Counted from the stretch's first letter, positions 19,210-27,420 are shown. The stretch is DNA of 64,000 nucleotides from Flavobacteriales bacterium (GCA_021741155.1 JAIOYP010000013.1:1-64000); one strand, 5' to 3'. Made by a program: numbers and translations. Notes: generated by a model not told the origin, from the letters alone.

Positions 19210-19225
19210 AGTACCGAAGGCCGGG
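19210..19225 (+). repeat. attL, 16-bp core
   Basis: AGTACCGAAGGCCGGG is repeated exactly at 43629-43644, inside the 3' end of tRNA-Leu. The copy here is the displaced 3' fragment of that gene. Homology stops at once on the element side. Confidence 0.85.
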
Positions 19226-19296
19226 TTCTCATTTCTTACTTATTCAATTATTCGCAAGCACACATTCGGACGAAAGCCCGAACAAAACAGCCAAGC

Positions 19297-19327
19297 TTTG
19301 GCGCAGATTCAGCCCACTTTTGGCGCA
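19297..19327. promoter_or_regulatory. candidate integrase arm-type sites, left
   Basis: Two copies of TTTGGCGCA (19297-19305 and 19319-19327) are spaced 22 bp, two helical turns, about 90 bp inside attL. The shorter core TGGCGCA recurs twice beside attR at 43558 and 43569, spaced 11 bp. Confidence 0.5.
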
Positions 19328-19680
19328 GTTTTGAGTGTACGGAATAGCGCATCGAGCTCAGCCCTACGCTCGAAAAGAGCTTCCTGAAATTGGAACGGGC
19401 TTTTGATGCTGGCAAAGGATTCACGCCTTGAATATTCGCCAGCGCTTTCGTTAACGTGCGAGGCTTCCGGGTCTAACTCATGCATGAGTTCCGAAAAAGT
19501 CATCCCGACCACGTGAGAGAAGACAAGAAGCTGATCAAGGTCAAACGTGCCTTTATCCTCCTTGTACTTGTAGCCGTTCTCGGTCATCCCAAGGCTTTCG
19601 GCCATAAATTTTTTTGTGATGTTTTTTTCTTCGCGAATTGAGGCTAATCGCGTTGGGTCGATGGTTTTTTCGGGGGCCAT
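19309..19680 (-). CDS. phage repressor-like HTH protein
   Basis: A 123-residue protein with an N-terminal helix-turn-helix of the Xre/Cro type (about residues 11-65: LASIREEKNITKKFMAESLG, MTENGYKYKED). A C-terminal region of about 55 residues is rich in charged residues (ESFASIKSPFQFQEALFERR). It is the only left-end gene on the minus strand and is divergent from a small Cro-like gene, with operator-like repeats between. I infer that it is the lysogeny repressor. It lacks a LexA-type peptidase domain, so induction would not be by self-cleavage. Confidence 0.72.
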   Translation of the reverse strand: MAPEKTIDPTRLASIREEKNITKKFMAESLGMTENGYKYKEDKGTFDLDQLLVFSHVVGMTFSELMHELDPEASHVNESAGEYSRRESFASIKSPFQFQEALFERRAELDALFRTLKTAPKVG

Positions 19681-19711
19681 ATCAAACTTTTTTTATAAAA
19701 GTTTGTAACTA

Positions 19712-19751
19712 ATCCAAAAAACTTTGGATATTTGTCAAACAAACTTTGGAT
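19712..19751. promoter_or_regulatory. operator-like repeats between repressor and Cro-like genes
   Basis: ATCCAAA (19712-19718) and TTTGGAT (19723-19729) form a dyad with a 4-base spacer. A further TTTGGAT lies at 19745-19751, 22 bp from the previous one. The same heptamer recurs in the late promoter region around 27581-27665 and at about 32568. It fits a binding site for one of the two divergently transcribed HTH proteins. Confidence 0.6.
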
Positions 19752-19783
19752 GTTTCCTAATAAAAGTAATAAACGCCCCCGTT

Positions 19784-20074
19784 ATGCGAGAATCACATAC
19801 TAATATCAAGCCAAAAAATTTTGGGGAGTACCTCAAAAATAATTTGACAACTGGCGAATACGACCTTTTGCCCATTACCACCGGCATCAGCCGCCACAAG
19901 CTCACCAAAATTGAGAACAACGCCCGCGTGGCCACCGCCAAAGAAGCCCGCATTCTTTCGGTCACCCTAGGCAAGCGCCTCACCTGGTTAATGGAAGAAT
20001 TTAAGATCGGTTATGATGTAATGACCATTGCAGAGGCCGAGGCCATCCGCGATGAGGAAAAAGAAGCAGCATGA
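19784..20074 (+). CDS. Cro-like HTH protein
   Basis: A 96-residue protein with a helix-turn-helix (FGEYLKNNLTTGEYDLLPIT, TGISRHKLTKIENNARVATA) followed by a short acidic tail. I chose ATG 19784; the longer frame from a TTG at 19724 would begin inside the operator repeats. It is the first rightward gene of the element and is divergent from the repressor, the usual place of a Cro-type or early activator protein. Confidence 0.68.
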   Translation: MRESHTNIKPKNFGEYLKNNLTTGEYDLLPITTGISRHKLTKIENNARVATAKEARILSVTLGKRLTWLMEEFKIGYDVMTIAEAEAIRDEEKEAA

Positions 20075-20076
20075 AA

Positions 20077-20105
20077 CCCCCGGCCATGACCTTAGCGCGT
20101 GGCGC
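20077..20105 (+). repeat. terminal direct repeat, left copy
   Basis: CCCCCGGCCATGACCTTA (20077-20094) followed by GCGTGGCGC (20097-20105) recurs at 43536-43563 with one or two bases fewer in the middle. The left copy begins within the stop-codon region after the Cro-like gene. The right copy is just upstream of the integrase start. Confidence 0.7.
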
Positions 20106-20159
20106 TGCACCAGTGGCGCGCGTGCTAAGTGATTGGCGAAGGGATTAAAACAAAAAGCC

Positions 20160-20639
20160 ATGATAACCTTCTACAGCAAGAAACAAGGCGACATATACGA
20201 ATGCGAGAGCGTTCGGAGCTTTGCCACCTTCCGAAGCGAGATTCGCGAAAACTTCACCGGCAACCGCGATGAACTACGCCACCAGCTGCGAAAAGAATAC
20301 AGAACACACGCAGACCTTTTAGTGCTCATGTTTCTTGATTATTCGGATGCCAACAAAAGCAGCATTGCCCGTGAGGAAATGCAGAAGCTCGAAGATATCA
20401 TGCAGCTGCATTTGGCTACGGACCACGTGCGCTACAGCCGCGACCTCCTTACCGTTGACTTTACCCGGATGCTGAAACCGGGCGCTGAGGCTTATGGCTT
20501 TTCGGTATTCATGGCCAATTCGCTCGAATTCATTGCCAATGGCGAAAAGAGCCTTTGGGTACGTGGCGAAATTGAGCTGATAGATGGAACCATTGTAGAA
20601 CCTTGGAAATTGAGCAAAGATGAACGAGCAGCCGCCTAA
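20160..20639 (+). CDS. hypothetical early protein
   Basis: A 159-residue protein from ATG 20160 (MITFYSKKQGDIYECESVRS), soluble, with no recognised domain. A TTG at 20133 would add nine residues. The next gene starts inside its 3' end (20620), so the two are coupled. Confidence 0.55.
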   Translation: MITFYSKKQGDIYECESVRSFATFRSEIRENFTGNRDELRHQLRKEYRTHADLLVLMFLDYSDANKSSIAREEMQKLEDIMQLHLATDHVRYSRDLLTVDFTRMLKPGAEAYGFSVFMANSLEFIANGEKSLWVRGEIELIDGTIVEPWKLSKDERAAA

Positions 20640-20916
20640 AACCCGTTACGAAATTCTGAACGATACCTATTGCCACCACTTGCGCCAAGCGCGAAAATGC
20701 CAATGCCCGCCAATTAAGAAATGGAACGAGGCTAAAGCAGCTGAGGCCATGAAGGAAATGCACGAGCTGGCCGAGCTCCTTCCTTTTCATCCAACAGTAA
20801 CCCGCGCCCTGGGCTGGGCACCAATGGCCATTGGCGTAAAGCTTTGCCAATTCTGTAATCAACCGATGGCCATGAGCGCCACAGTTTGCACCAAATGCCT
20901 ACTCGTTAACCCTTAA
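20620..20916 (+). CDS. small zinc-ribbon early protein
   Basis: A 98-residue protein with a C-terminal CxxC...CxxC ribbon (LCQFCNQPMAMSATVCTKCL), and a further CHH...CQC near the N-terminus. It overlaps the preceding gene by 20 bases. The role is unknown; such ribbons in early phage genes are often nucleic-acid or protein adaptors. Confidence 0.6.
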   Translation: MNEQPPKTRYEILNDTYCHHLRQARKCQCPPIKKWNEAKAAEAMKEMHELAELLPFHPTVTRALGWAPMAIGVKLCQFCNQPMAMSATVCTKCLLVNP

Positions 20917-20928
20917 ACCTTAGATAAA

Positions 20929-21114
20929 ATGAGAAAAAAAGAAGATTGGATGAAGCGAGGCGCTAAAGTTCTAGCGCTCGGAGAGCCTGGCACAATCACC
21001 AAAATGCAAGAAAACAGTTTGGATGGCGTGGATTATGTCTATTACATCCACGTTAAGCTGGACAATGGGAACTACGCCAGCCCGTACCATCCGAGCGACA
21101 TCGAAAAAGCTTAA
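20929..21114 (+). CDS. small early protein
   Basis: A 61-residue, beta-rich protein (VLALGEPGTITKMQENSL, YYIHVKLDNGNYASPYHPSD) with the look of a small SH3- or KOW-like barrel. No further assignment. It lies 12 bases after the preceding gene. Confidence 0.55.
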   Translation: MRKKEDWMKRGAKVLALGEPGTITKMQENSLDGVDYVYYIHVKLDNGNYASPYHPSDIEKA

Positions 21115-21132
21115 CCCCCAAACCTTAAAACC

Positions 21133-21429
21133 ATGTTCCCAACAACAGAACTCCACAAAGCAAAAGATGGAATCTACAGCCTAAAGCGCGATGGCAAAGC
21201 ATTGCAATGCCCCTTCGCTTCGCCAATAATGGTACGCGATAGCCTTAACCAAGTAGGCCAAGCGCTCCAAGGTTGCAGCAGCCGGTGCCCGCTTTTCCGC
21301 GTTTTTGACCTCGACCATACCGTTGATGCGCATGGCCACAAGCACCGCATTGCGCTAACGTGCGGAAGTGGTGGCAGCTCCTTCCATGTAACCGAACTAC
21401 ACGAAGAGTCTAACCTTAAAATTTCGTAG
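21133..21429 (+). CDS. hypothetical early protein
   Basis: A 98-residue soluble protein with three cysteines and a histidine-rich middle (CSSRCPLFRVFDLDHTVDAH). Not recognised. It ends at the start of the next small gene. Confidence 0.5.
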   Translation: MFPTTELHKAKDGIYSLKRDGKALQCPFASPIMVRDSLNQVGQALQGCSSRCPLFRVFDLDHTVDAHGHKHRIALTCGSGGSSFHVTELHEESNLKIS

Positions 21430-21431
21430 TG

Positions 21432-21629
21432 ATGAGCATAAGAACCGTTAAAATGTCCATTCACGAGCATGGCCAAGAAGTATTTGCAGTGCAAGTTCAT
21501 GAGATCAATGAGGATGAGTTCAAAATAGAATTAAACACTCCCGAAAACGCTCGAAAAATCCCGCTGGATGAGGCAATGGAGATCATGTCAGATGCCGCAG
21601 CGCTTTTCTACATCGACCAAATCACATAG
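21432..21629 (+). CDS. small early protein
   Basis: A 65-residue protein from ATG 21432 (a GTG directly before it at 21429 is also possible), acidic, alpha/beta, with no recognised domain. It is tightly packed between neighbours. Confidence 0.5.
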   Translation: MSIRTVKMSIHEHGQEVFAVQVHEINEDEFKIELNTPENARKIPLDEAMEIMSDAAALFYIDQIT

Positions 21630-21632
21630 ATC

Positions 21633-21902
21633 ATGAGCACCCACAAAATCGACATCCCCCACCAGCACTTTCAAGAGCTCGAAATTTTGAAGGTAGGAAC
21701 CGTGGCCATTGACCACCGCGAAGCCCGCGCCATCCACGTTAAGGATGAATTAACGCTCGAAGTGTTTGATGGTTTCCGCTACACGGGCGACAAGCTTTTC
21801 TGTACGGTCAACTCAATAATTCCGAGCCAGCGTTATGGTGTTCCGCACGGGCAAACCCAAATAGGTATAGTGGTTAGTAAAAGCCAACGCTCAAGCAGAT
21901 GA
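21633..21902 (+). CDS. DUF3850/ASCH-like small protein
   Basis: An 89-residue protein whose pattern resembles the DUF3850 (ASCH/PUA-like) family common in phages: HFQELEILKVGTVAIDHREA, then a LTLEVFDGFRYTGDKLFCTV strand pair and a closing GQTQIGIVVS. The assignment rests on pattern only. It overlaps the primase-helicase start by four bases (ATGA). Confidence 0.45.
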   Translation: MSTHKIDIPHQHFQELEILKVGTVAIDHREARAIHVKDELTLEVFDGFRYTGDKLFCTVNSIIPSQRYGVPHGQTQIGIVVSKSQRSSR

Positions 21903-24364
21903 AGGAAGAACTAGCACCAGCGCCACCAACTCCTTCAGAGCAGCCAAAAACAACTGCAACGGCCGACAAAACTTATTTCATCGAGCGCATGAAGGCGCTA
22001 AATATCGACCCCGAAAAGGTGCCCAGCTTCAAAAGCCTTTACACGGGCAAAAGCGGAAGTTCGGCAATGGTCGATTGCCCGTTCTTTGAGCCCGATAAGT
22101 ATGGCAACATCGTTATCAATTACCCTGGGCTCAACGATACTTTTTGCACCTACGAGGCAAACGGCAAAATCCACGATTTTAAGCGCTGGCGAAAGCACCC
22201 CGACAACATAAAGAACGGGGCCGGCAAATATGGCCAGCCCGCCAGCTCAGGCGTTCAAGTGTTCCTGACCGCCATCATTTTAGAAGCGCTGGCCAAAGAG
22301 GGCGAAGAAATAGAAACGCTCTATTTGATTGAAGGCGAATTCAAAGCCTGGGCGGGTTCTCAGATGGGCTTGCACTTCATCGGCATTACCGGCATTTTCA
22401 ACTACAAGGAAAAAGCCGCCAGCGAACCGCATCCGGTAATAATGGAAGTAATTCGCGCCCTTAAGCCGAAAAATATCGTTTACGTATTGGATGCCGATGC
22501 CACCGTTGCCCCAATGGATGCCTGGGCAAAGGATAAGGAGACGGACCTGGGCAAGCGCTTCACCGATTTTTACAATGCCGTTACAGGGTTCCGTACCGTT
22601 TACCACCATTACGTTAGTGGGCTCTACCTCGTTCATCCAAAACCCGATATGCTCGAATTTGATGTTAAAGGATTGGACGATCTGACCGAATGGAAGCGCA
22701 AGGACCAACAGGCCAGCGCGCCAAAGTCTAAGACCGGCAAAACCCGCAAGGCCATCTATACCACCAACGAGATTGAAGAAGAGCTTCGCGCCCTTCCGGC
22801 AAGCGATGGAAAGTATTTTGAAGTGATAGACCTGGCACGGGCCACCATTAGCAGCGTTCGCGGCCATTTCTACCTTACTAGGGATAAGGGCGGGTGCCCT
22901 AGCTACTTCTACCAGGTGCATGAAGAAAAAATTCGCGATGCCGAATTTGTCTTTAACCGTGGCCGCTTCATTTTCGATGCCGATGATGATTGCCTGGTAA
23001 TGATCAAACATGAGGATGCCGACCGCTTTATCCGGCTGGGCACCGATTACATGAAAGAGATTTTAGAGCCCAACCCCTACGGAGGCAACCCCGAAAGGAA
23101 GCTTGTAAAATGGAGCAAATCAGAGATCAATCAAGATTATGTGCTTCACAAGGGCCTAAAGGATTTCTTTAAGTGGATTCCTAAGTACGATGGCCCTTGC
23201 AATATGCCGGACAATACGGACAGCTACCAGCTGGTACACTCGAATGAAGGCAGCAAGTACTACAATCTTTACCATCGCATTAGCCACGTGCCGGGCGAAG
23301 GTGATTTCATTTTCATCAGCAACTTTCTGAAACACCTTTTTCGGGATAAGTACGAAATGGCGCTCGATTATTTGCAGCTACTCTATTTGCAGCCCACGCA
23401 ACCGCTGCCAATCCTTGCGCTCGTAAGCCGCGACCAGCACACGGGCAAAAGCTCGTTCCTCAATCTGCTAGACATCATGTTTGAGGAAAACGCCACAACC
23501 ATCGGAAACGAGGACCTTACCAATTCATTCAACGCGCACTACATGACCAAGCTGGCCATTTGCATTGATGAAGGTTTGGTAGAGAAAAGGGTAACGTGGG
23601 AAAAGATAAAGGCGCTCAGCACCGCCAACCGCGCCCAGGTGAACACCAAGAACACCAATCAGCACCGCATATTTTTTATTGGAAAGATCATTTTCTGTTC
23701 CAATAATGAAGATAGTTTCATTCCGGTAGATCAAGAAGATTCGCGGCTTTGGGTAGTGCGCGTAAACAAGTTTGAGGGCGATGAAGTGACCCCGAAAAAG
23801 AGGGATGCTAATTTCTTATCTGAAATGCCGGCCTTCCTTCATTTTTTGAAAAACAGGAAAATGGTACATCCTGACAAAACCCGCCATTGGTTTGCTTACG
23901 ACCTACTGGAAAGCGAAACCAAAAACAAGCTGAAAGACAACTCAAAAGACTGGCTACAATCAGAAGTTGAAAGCTGGCTCAAAGAACAGTTCCTAAATCA
24001 TTACCTGGCGCCTGAGCTCTATTTCAGTTTAGATGAAGTGCTGCACAGCATTAACGATAATTCGGGCGCCAAATTCCGCAGAAAGCCACTAGAGCGCCTA
24101 CTAACGGAAATCTACCAGCTGGACCGCAGAAACAGCACCTACAAGCAACCGCGCAAAGTGGATGTTGCCCGCGCCAGCGCCCTCGATGATTCGGACACCG
24201 ACACCAAGAAAGGCCGGCTATTCACTTTCACGGCCAGCAAGTTTTTGAGCGCTGCCGAAATGGAAGAATTGAAAGAGGCCCGCAAGGAATTCGGCCTTTC
24301 GCTCATTGCCGAAGAAGAAGAGCCCCTGCCGGGCGATGAATTAATAGAACAAGATGCTTTTTGA
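21899..24364 (+). CDS. TOPRIM primase - SF3 helicase replication protein
   Basis: An 821-residue replication protein. The N-terminal half has a TOPRIM-type fold (LYLIEGEFKAW at about 141-151 with Glu145, and VYVLDADA at 194-201 with a DxD). The C-terminal half is a D5/DUF5906-like superfamily 3 helicase: Walker A SRDQHTGKSS (510-519), Walker B LAICIDEG (552-559), sensor IIFCSNNED and arginine finger in EDSRLWVVRV. It would prime and unwind the element's DNA. The first glycine of the Walker A motif is replaced by Ser. This type of protein occurs in phages and satellite plasmids, so by itself it does not fix the virus group. Confidence 0.85.
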   Translation: MKEELAPAPPTPSEQPKTTATADKTYFIERMKALNIDPEKVPSFKSLYTGKSGSSAMVDCPFFEPDKYGNIVINYPGLNDTFCTYEANGKIHDFKRWRKHPDNIKNGAGKYGQPASSGVQVFLTAIILEALAKEGEEIETLYLIEGEFKAWAGSQMGLHFIGITGIFNYKEKAASEPHPVIMEVIRALKPKNIVYVLDADATVAPMDAWAKDKETDLGKRFTDFYNAVTGFRTVYHHYVSGLYLVHPKPDMLEFDVKGLDDLTEWKRKDQQASAPKSKTGKTRKAIYTTNEIEEELRALPASDGKYFEVIDLARATISSVRGHFYLTRDKGGCPSYFYQVHEEKIRDAEFVFNRGRFIFDADDDCLVMIKHEDADRFIRLGTDYMKEILEPNPYGGNPERKLVKWSKSEINQDYVLHKGLKDFFKWIPKYDGPCNMPDNTDSYQLVHSNEGSKYYNLYHRISHVPGEGDFIFISNFLKHLFRDKYEMALDYLQLLYLQPTQPLPILALVSRDQHTGKSSFLNLLDIMFEENATTIGNEDLTNSFNAHYMTKLAICIDEGLVEKRVTWEKIKALSTANRAQVNTKNTNQHRIFFIGKIIFCSNNEDSFIPVDQEDSRLWVVRVNKFEGDEVTPKKRDANFLSEMPAFLHFLKNRKMVHPDKTRHWFAYDLLESETKNKLKDNSKDWLQSEVESWLKEQFLNHYLAPELYFSLDEVLHSINDNSGAKFRRKPLERLLTEIYQLDRRNSTYKQPRKVDVARASALDDSDTDTKKGRLFTFTASKFLSAAEMEELKEARKEFGLSLIAEEEEPLPGDELIEQDAF

Positions 24365-24365
24365 G

Positions 24366-24569
24366 ATGGAAGGAAAACAAGTTTTTGAATGGGAAAAATC
24401 ATTGGTCGGAAAAGCACACGTTCGATGTGTTTGCGATTGGTGCGGTTCGGAAGGCGTTGCAATGCCATTAAACAGAACGTGCCCCGATTGCGGTAAAATT
24501 GAGCTGATCGCTTATTACGATGCTGGAACAATCAATCAGCTGATCGAATCGCTAAAACCTAATCCCTAA
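24366..24569 (+). CDS. small zinc-ribbon protein
   Basis: A 67-residue protein with a two-knuckle ribbon, CVCDWCG and CPDCG, about 20 residues apart. ATG 24366 lies one base after the primase stop; ATG 24354, inside the primase gene, is an alternative start. No function assigned. Confidence 0.55.
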   Translation: MEGKQVFEWEKSLVGKAHVRCVCDWCGSEGVAMPLNRTCPDCGKIELIAYYDAGTINQLIESLKPNP

Positions 24570-24584
24570 CGCCTAACCGCTAAG

Positions 24585-25796
24585 ATGAAACCCCAAGCCA
24601 CCCTATTCAACGCCATCAGCTGCGCTTATTGCTTTACCGAATACACCGGAAAGCCGGGCGAAAAGTTCCCTGGCTTTTTCGATGCCGACACACAGCAGAA
24701 TGTGTGCTCAAAATGTGCCGATTTTCACTACTTCGAAAAAGGTGGCGCCATCATTGGCCAGCCCACCAAACACAAGGTTTCAGAAGTTCCGCTAATCTAT
24801 GGCCTTGCTGCCTTCGGAACCGACAGGCCCGCAATTCAGGAAGCCGCAGCCACATCCGACTTTCCAAAAACTGGCATTTTCACCGTGGCTGATCTAACCC
24901 CGGAAAAACTCTTAGGCCACCCCGGAATAGATAAAAAGCTGACCGTTACCGGAATTGACAAAAACGGAATATGCACCACCACCAGCAAAAAAACCCGGAC
25001 CATTCACGAAAGTAGGCTAGTGCAATGGCTTAATGAGCCGATACCGGAAGCCGCAGCCACATCCGGCCACACTCCAGCTGCAGTAGAGCCAAAAACGACT
25101 ACAAATAAAGCCCCCCGACCTTACCCTGGCAACAAAGGAACCGATGGCACCTATCACCGCATCATTAACCATTTTCCACCGCATCACACCTACATCGAAC
25201 TATTTGCCGGCAGCGCTCAAATTCTACAGAAAAAGAAACCGGCAGAATTCAACTATGCCATAGAGAGATCCCCCGAAGTCATAAGTACCTACGCTGGCCA
25301 ATGGCCAGCCGATACCACCATCCTAAACCATTGCGCCATAGATTGGCTCAAAACCACGCTTAACCTATTAGGAAAAGGCAATCTAATTTACCTCGACCCG
25401 CCTTATCCGATGGATAGCCGAAAAGGCCAGCGCGATCTTTACACGCACGAGCTCAGCGATGATGATCACCGCGAATTGCTGCGCCAACTTCGCAAAGCAA
25501 AGTCCGGTGTGATGATAGCCATATCGAGCTACGCCAATCCCATTTACGATGAAATGCTAAAGGATTGGAACCGCTACGATTTTGAAGTGCAAACCCGTGG
25601 CGGCTCAGCCATCGAAAGCCTCTACATGAATTACCCGGAACCTACAGAGCTCCACCAATACGACCTACTAGGAACCGACCGCACCGAGCGCCAGCGCATC
25701 AAACGCAAAGTAAACCGCTGGGCCGATGGCCTTAAGCGCCTTCCACCACTCGAACGAAACGCCATTTTAGAAACCCTTAAAACTGAATTGCTATGA
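24585..25796 (+). CDS. Dam-like (D12 class) N6-adenine DNA methyltransferase with extra N-terminal region
   Basis: A 403-residue protein. The C-terminal half is a D12-class N6-adenine methylase: RPYPGNKG (178-185), AdoMet motif IELFAGSAQ (204-212) and catalytic DPPY (271-274). The first about 170 residues are extra: a CxxC...CxxC cluster (residues 13-16 and 41-44) and two EAAATS-containing linkers. It probably protects the element's DNA or modifies its replication sites. No cognate restriction enzyme is next to it, although a GIY-YIG nuclease follows closely. The stop overlaps the next start (ATGA). Confidence 0.88.
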   Translation: MKPQATLFNAISCAYCFTEYTGKPGEKFPGFFDADTQQNVCSKCADFHYFEKGGAIIGQPTKHKVSEVPLIYGLAAFGTDRPAIQEAAATSDFPKTGIFTVADLTPEKLLGHPGIDKKLTVTGIDKNGICTTTSKKTRTIHESRLVQWLNEPIPEAAATSGHTPAAVEPKTTTNKAPRPYPGNKGTDGTYHRIINHFPPHHTYIELFAGSAQILQKKKPAEFNYAIERSPEVISTYAGQWPADTTILNHCAIDWLKTTLNLLGKGNLIYLDPPYPMDSRKGQRDLYTHELSDDDHRELLRQLRKAKSGVMIAISSYANPIYDEMLKDWNRYDFEVQTRGGSAIESLYMNYPEPTELHQYDLLGTDRTERQRIKRKVNRWADGLKRLPPLERNAILETLKTELL

Positions 25797-25936
25797 ATCT
25801 TTCACGACTTAGAACCATCAGAACCTACACTAAAAAGAACGGGGCAAAAGTCACCACTACCATTTTTTGGGATAGAATTCTAATAGCCATCGTAATCATC
25901 GATCTTCTTATGACCTTCTATCCGTTATTCCGCTAA
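25793..25936 (+). CDS. 47-residue single-span membrane protein
   Basis: Starts within the methylase stop (ATGA) and encodes a basic N-terminus followed by one hydrophobic helix (ILIAIVIIDLLMTFYPLF). No recognised family. Too short for many gene callers; supported by coupling and codon packing. Confidence 0.55.
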   Translation: MNLSRLRTIRTYTKKNGAKVTTTIFWDRILIAIVIIDLLMTFYPLFR

Positions 25937-25965
25937 AACCTAATTCCTAAAACCTAGCACCTAAA

Positions 25966-26400
25966 ATGAAACCACCCAAAAAAACCCGCTTCTTACCACC
26001 CTACAAAAAGTCAGGACGCACAACCTTTCCCGAAAGCAATGGCCGCAAAGGCGTTTACCTTATTAAGCTCGATGGCAAACTCAGTTACGTTGGCTTTTCC
26101 GGTTCCGACCTATACAAAGCCCTTTACCGCCATTTTCAAGAGTGGAACGACAGAAGAGCGCCCCGCGTAGTTTACCCGCCCGATCTGCGCGACCGCTGCA
26201 CCGTTCGCGTGGTCTATTGCAACACAGCCGCCCAGGCCGCAAAGCTCGAAAAGGCGCTTATCCTTTTCCACCAGCCAAAAGACAACCCCGATAAGCTGGA
26301 ACGCTACCAGCTCAGCTTAGCCGATGCACCCGCTTTTGGCCAAATGCTTGATGATTACGAGGAAGCCGAATTCATTCCACCTACAGAAGTTCCATTTTAA
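25966..26400 (+). CDS. GIY-YIG family endonuclease-like protein
   Basis: A 144-residue protein with the GIY-YIG core: GVYLIKLDG and SYVGFSG (GVY...YVG, residues 29-43), Arg55 in ALYRHF, Glu95 in KLEKALI and Asn107 in PKDNP, all in the family order. It has no clear extra DNA-binding domain. It could resolve replication intermediates, cut host DNA or act with the adjacent methylase. It is preceded by a 29-base gap. Confidence 0.75.
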   Translation: MKPPKKTRFLPPYKKSGRTTFPESNGRKGVYLIKLDGKLSYVGFSGSDLYKALYRHFQEWNDRRAPRVVYPPDLRDRCTVRVVYCNTAAQAAKLEKALILFHQPKDNPDKLERYQLSLADAPAFGQMLDDYEEAEFIPPTEVPF

Positions 26401-26430
26401 ACTGAATTATTAACCAAATCCAAAACCATA

Positions 26431-26694
26431 ATGAGCACAGAAGCCGAAAAAACCCGAATAAAATACATTGACTCGTTGTATTCCAAAAAAGAACAAAAGG
26501 AGATAAAGGAGTCCATCGAACGGAAAAGGATGCAGATAGAAACATCCATTCAAGACTTTCTTTTGCTTGATGAAGAAATCAGAATCATCAAGAAACATTT
26601 TAACCTGACAACCCAAGAGTATAACGAGATAATCCAAAAGCACAGACTACCATCAAAAGAGGAATTGATTCTCTTAGATATTCTAAACCCCTAA
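26431..26694 (+). CDS. small helical early protein
   Basis: An 87-residue, highly charged, mostly helical protein with a coiled-coil-like central part (KEQKEIKESIERKRMQIETS). Function unknown. Codon use is more AT-rich than that of its neighbours. Confidence 0.5.
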   Translation: MSTEAEKTRIKYIDSLYSKKEQKEIKESIERKRMQIETSIQDFLLLDEEIRIIKKHFNLTTQEYNEIIQKHRLPSKEELILLDILNP

Positions 26695-26704
26695 TTTTGA
26701 AACC

Positions 26705-26884
26705 ATGAAGCCCAGCAAGACACCAAGCCCCGCCACCATCGACAAGATGGCCGACAAGATGGCGCAACACGCAGAACGCATATCCAAAACAGCCGCCACT
26801 ACCCAAGAGAGAGCGGAGGCAAAGGAATTTGCCAAAGGCTCTTTGAATGAGCTCGTAAATTTAAAGAGCCCGATAGGCCACTAA
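26705..26884 (+). CDS. 59-residue last gene of the early block
   Basis: Begins with ATG 26705 and encodes a soluble helical peptide (KMADKMAQHAERISKTAATT...). It ends just before a strong terminator at 26912. No recognised family. Too short for common ORF cut-offs. Confidence 0.45.
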   Translation: MKPSKTPSPATIDKMADKMAQHAERISKTAATTQERAEAKEFAKGSLNELVNLKSPIGH

Positions 26885-26911
26885 TCCGGCACACTCTTCG
26901 GTCCATTTCGG

Positions 26912-26938
26912 AAAAGCCCAGCCACCAGCTGGGCTTTT
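26912..26938 (+). terminator. terminator closing the early block
   Basis: An 11-bp stem AAAAGCCCAGC / GCTGGGCTTTT with a 5-base loop, followed by CTTTTAT. It lies 28 bases after the last early gene. Confidence 0.85.
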
Positions 26939-26947
26939 CTTTTATCC

Positions 26948-27068
26948 GAACGCGCCAGCGTTCACCATATCCGCGCCCTTTTGGGCGCTTATCATTTACG
27001 AGCGCAGCGAGTTCCTTCTACGCCCCGCAAAGCGGGGCTCATCGTTCACGCCACGCCCTAGCGTGGCG
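26948..27068. repeat. array of short GC-rich hairpins
   Basis: Four perfect stem-loops follow one another: GAACGC/GCGTTC (26948-26963), GCGCCC/GGGCGC (26973-26988), GCCCCGC/GCGGGGC (27022-27038) and CGCCACGC/GCGTGGCG (27049-27068). A weak fifth (GAGC...GTTC, about 27000-27013) fills the widest gap. Spacers are T/C-rich and about 10 bases long. The stems differ in sequence, but the layout repeats. No U-tracts follow, so these are not ordinary terminators. Confidence 0.75.
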
Positions 27069-27189
27069 TTCCTTCTCTTTTCTGTTTCGAGGATTGAGGC
27101 TTTTGGCCGATAATCCTCGAAACATGGCAAAGCCGCCATTCGCTGAGGCGTGGGAGAGAGAGCAGAGGAATCCGCTCAGCAAAAACCTC

Positions 27190-27420
27190 TATTTATTGTT
27201 GTTTTTTGTTGTTTTTACTGGAAAATTAAAAGAAAGTCAATAGTAGTAAGGGTTTCAGAAGCAACAGAAAACAACAAAACCGCACAACAAAAATGAAAGC
27301 CTCTTTTTTTTGTTGCGCAACAAAAATGGCCATCTTCATTTTCGTTGCCTTTTTTGTTGCTTCTGTAAGCCCCTATTTATGCGGGTTACAACAAAAACAA
27401 CGGAGGCAACAATAATTTCA
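27190..27420. other. candidate replication origin (nested dyads of TTGTTG/CAACAA)
   Basis: Non-coding, AT-rich and dense in TTGTTG and CAACAA motifs. At the centre is a perfect 20-bp palindrome, TTTTTGTTGCGCAACAAAAA (27307-27326). Around it lie an inner imperfect dyad (CAACAAAAATGAAAG against CTTCATTTTCGTTG) and an outer one (GGGTTTCAGAAGCAAC at 27250-27265 against GTTGCTTCTGTAAGCCC at about 27356-27372). It lies between early and late blocks of an element that encodes its own primase-helicase. The open frame 27310-27519 over it is low complexity and I do not call it a gene. Confidence 0.5.

Noticed and set aside
22280-23011. 243-codon minus-strand frame in the primase-helicase gene
   Set aside because: It lies opposite the TOPRIM and linker region, whose motifs are clear on the plus strand. 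No independent start context.
26948-27068. CRISPR-like array
   Set aside because: The hairpins differ in sequence and spacing is about 10 bases; there are no identical repeats or unique spacers and no cas genes.
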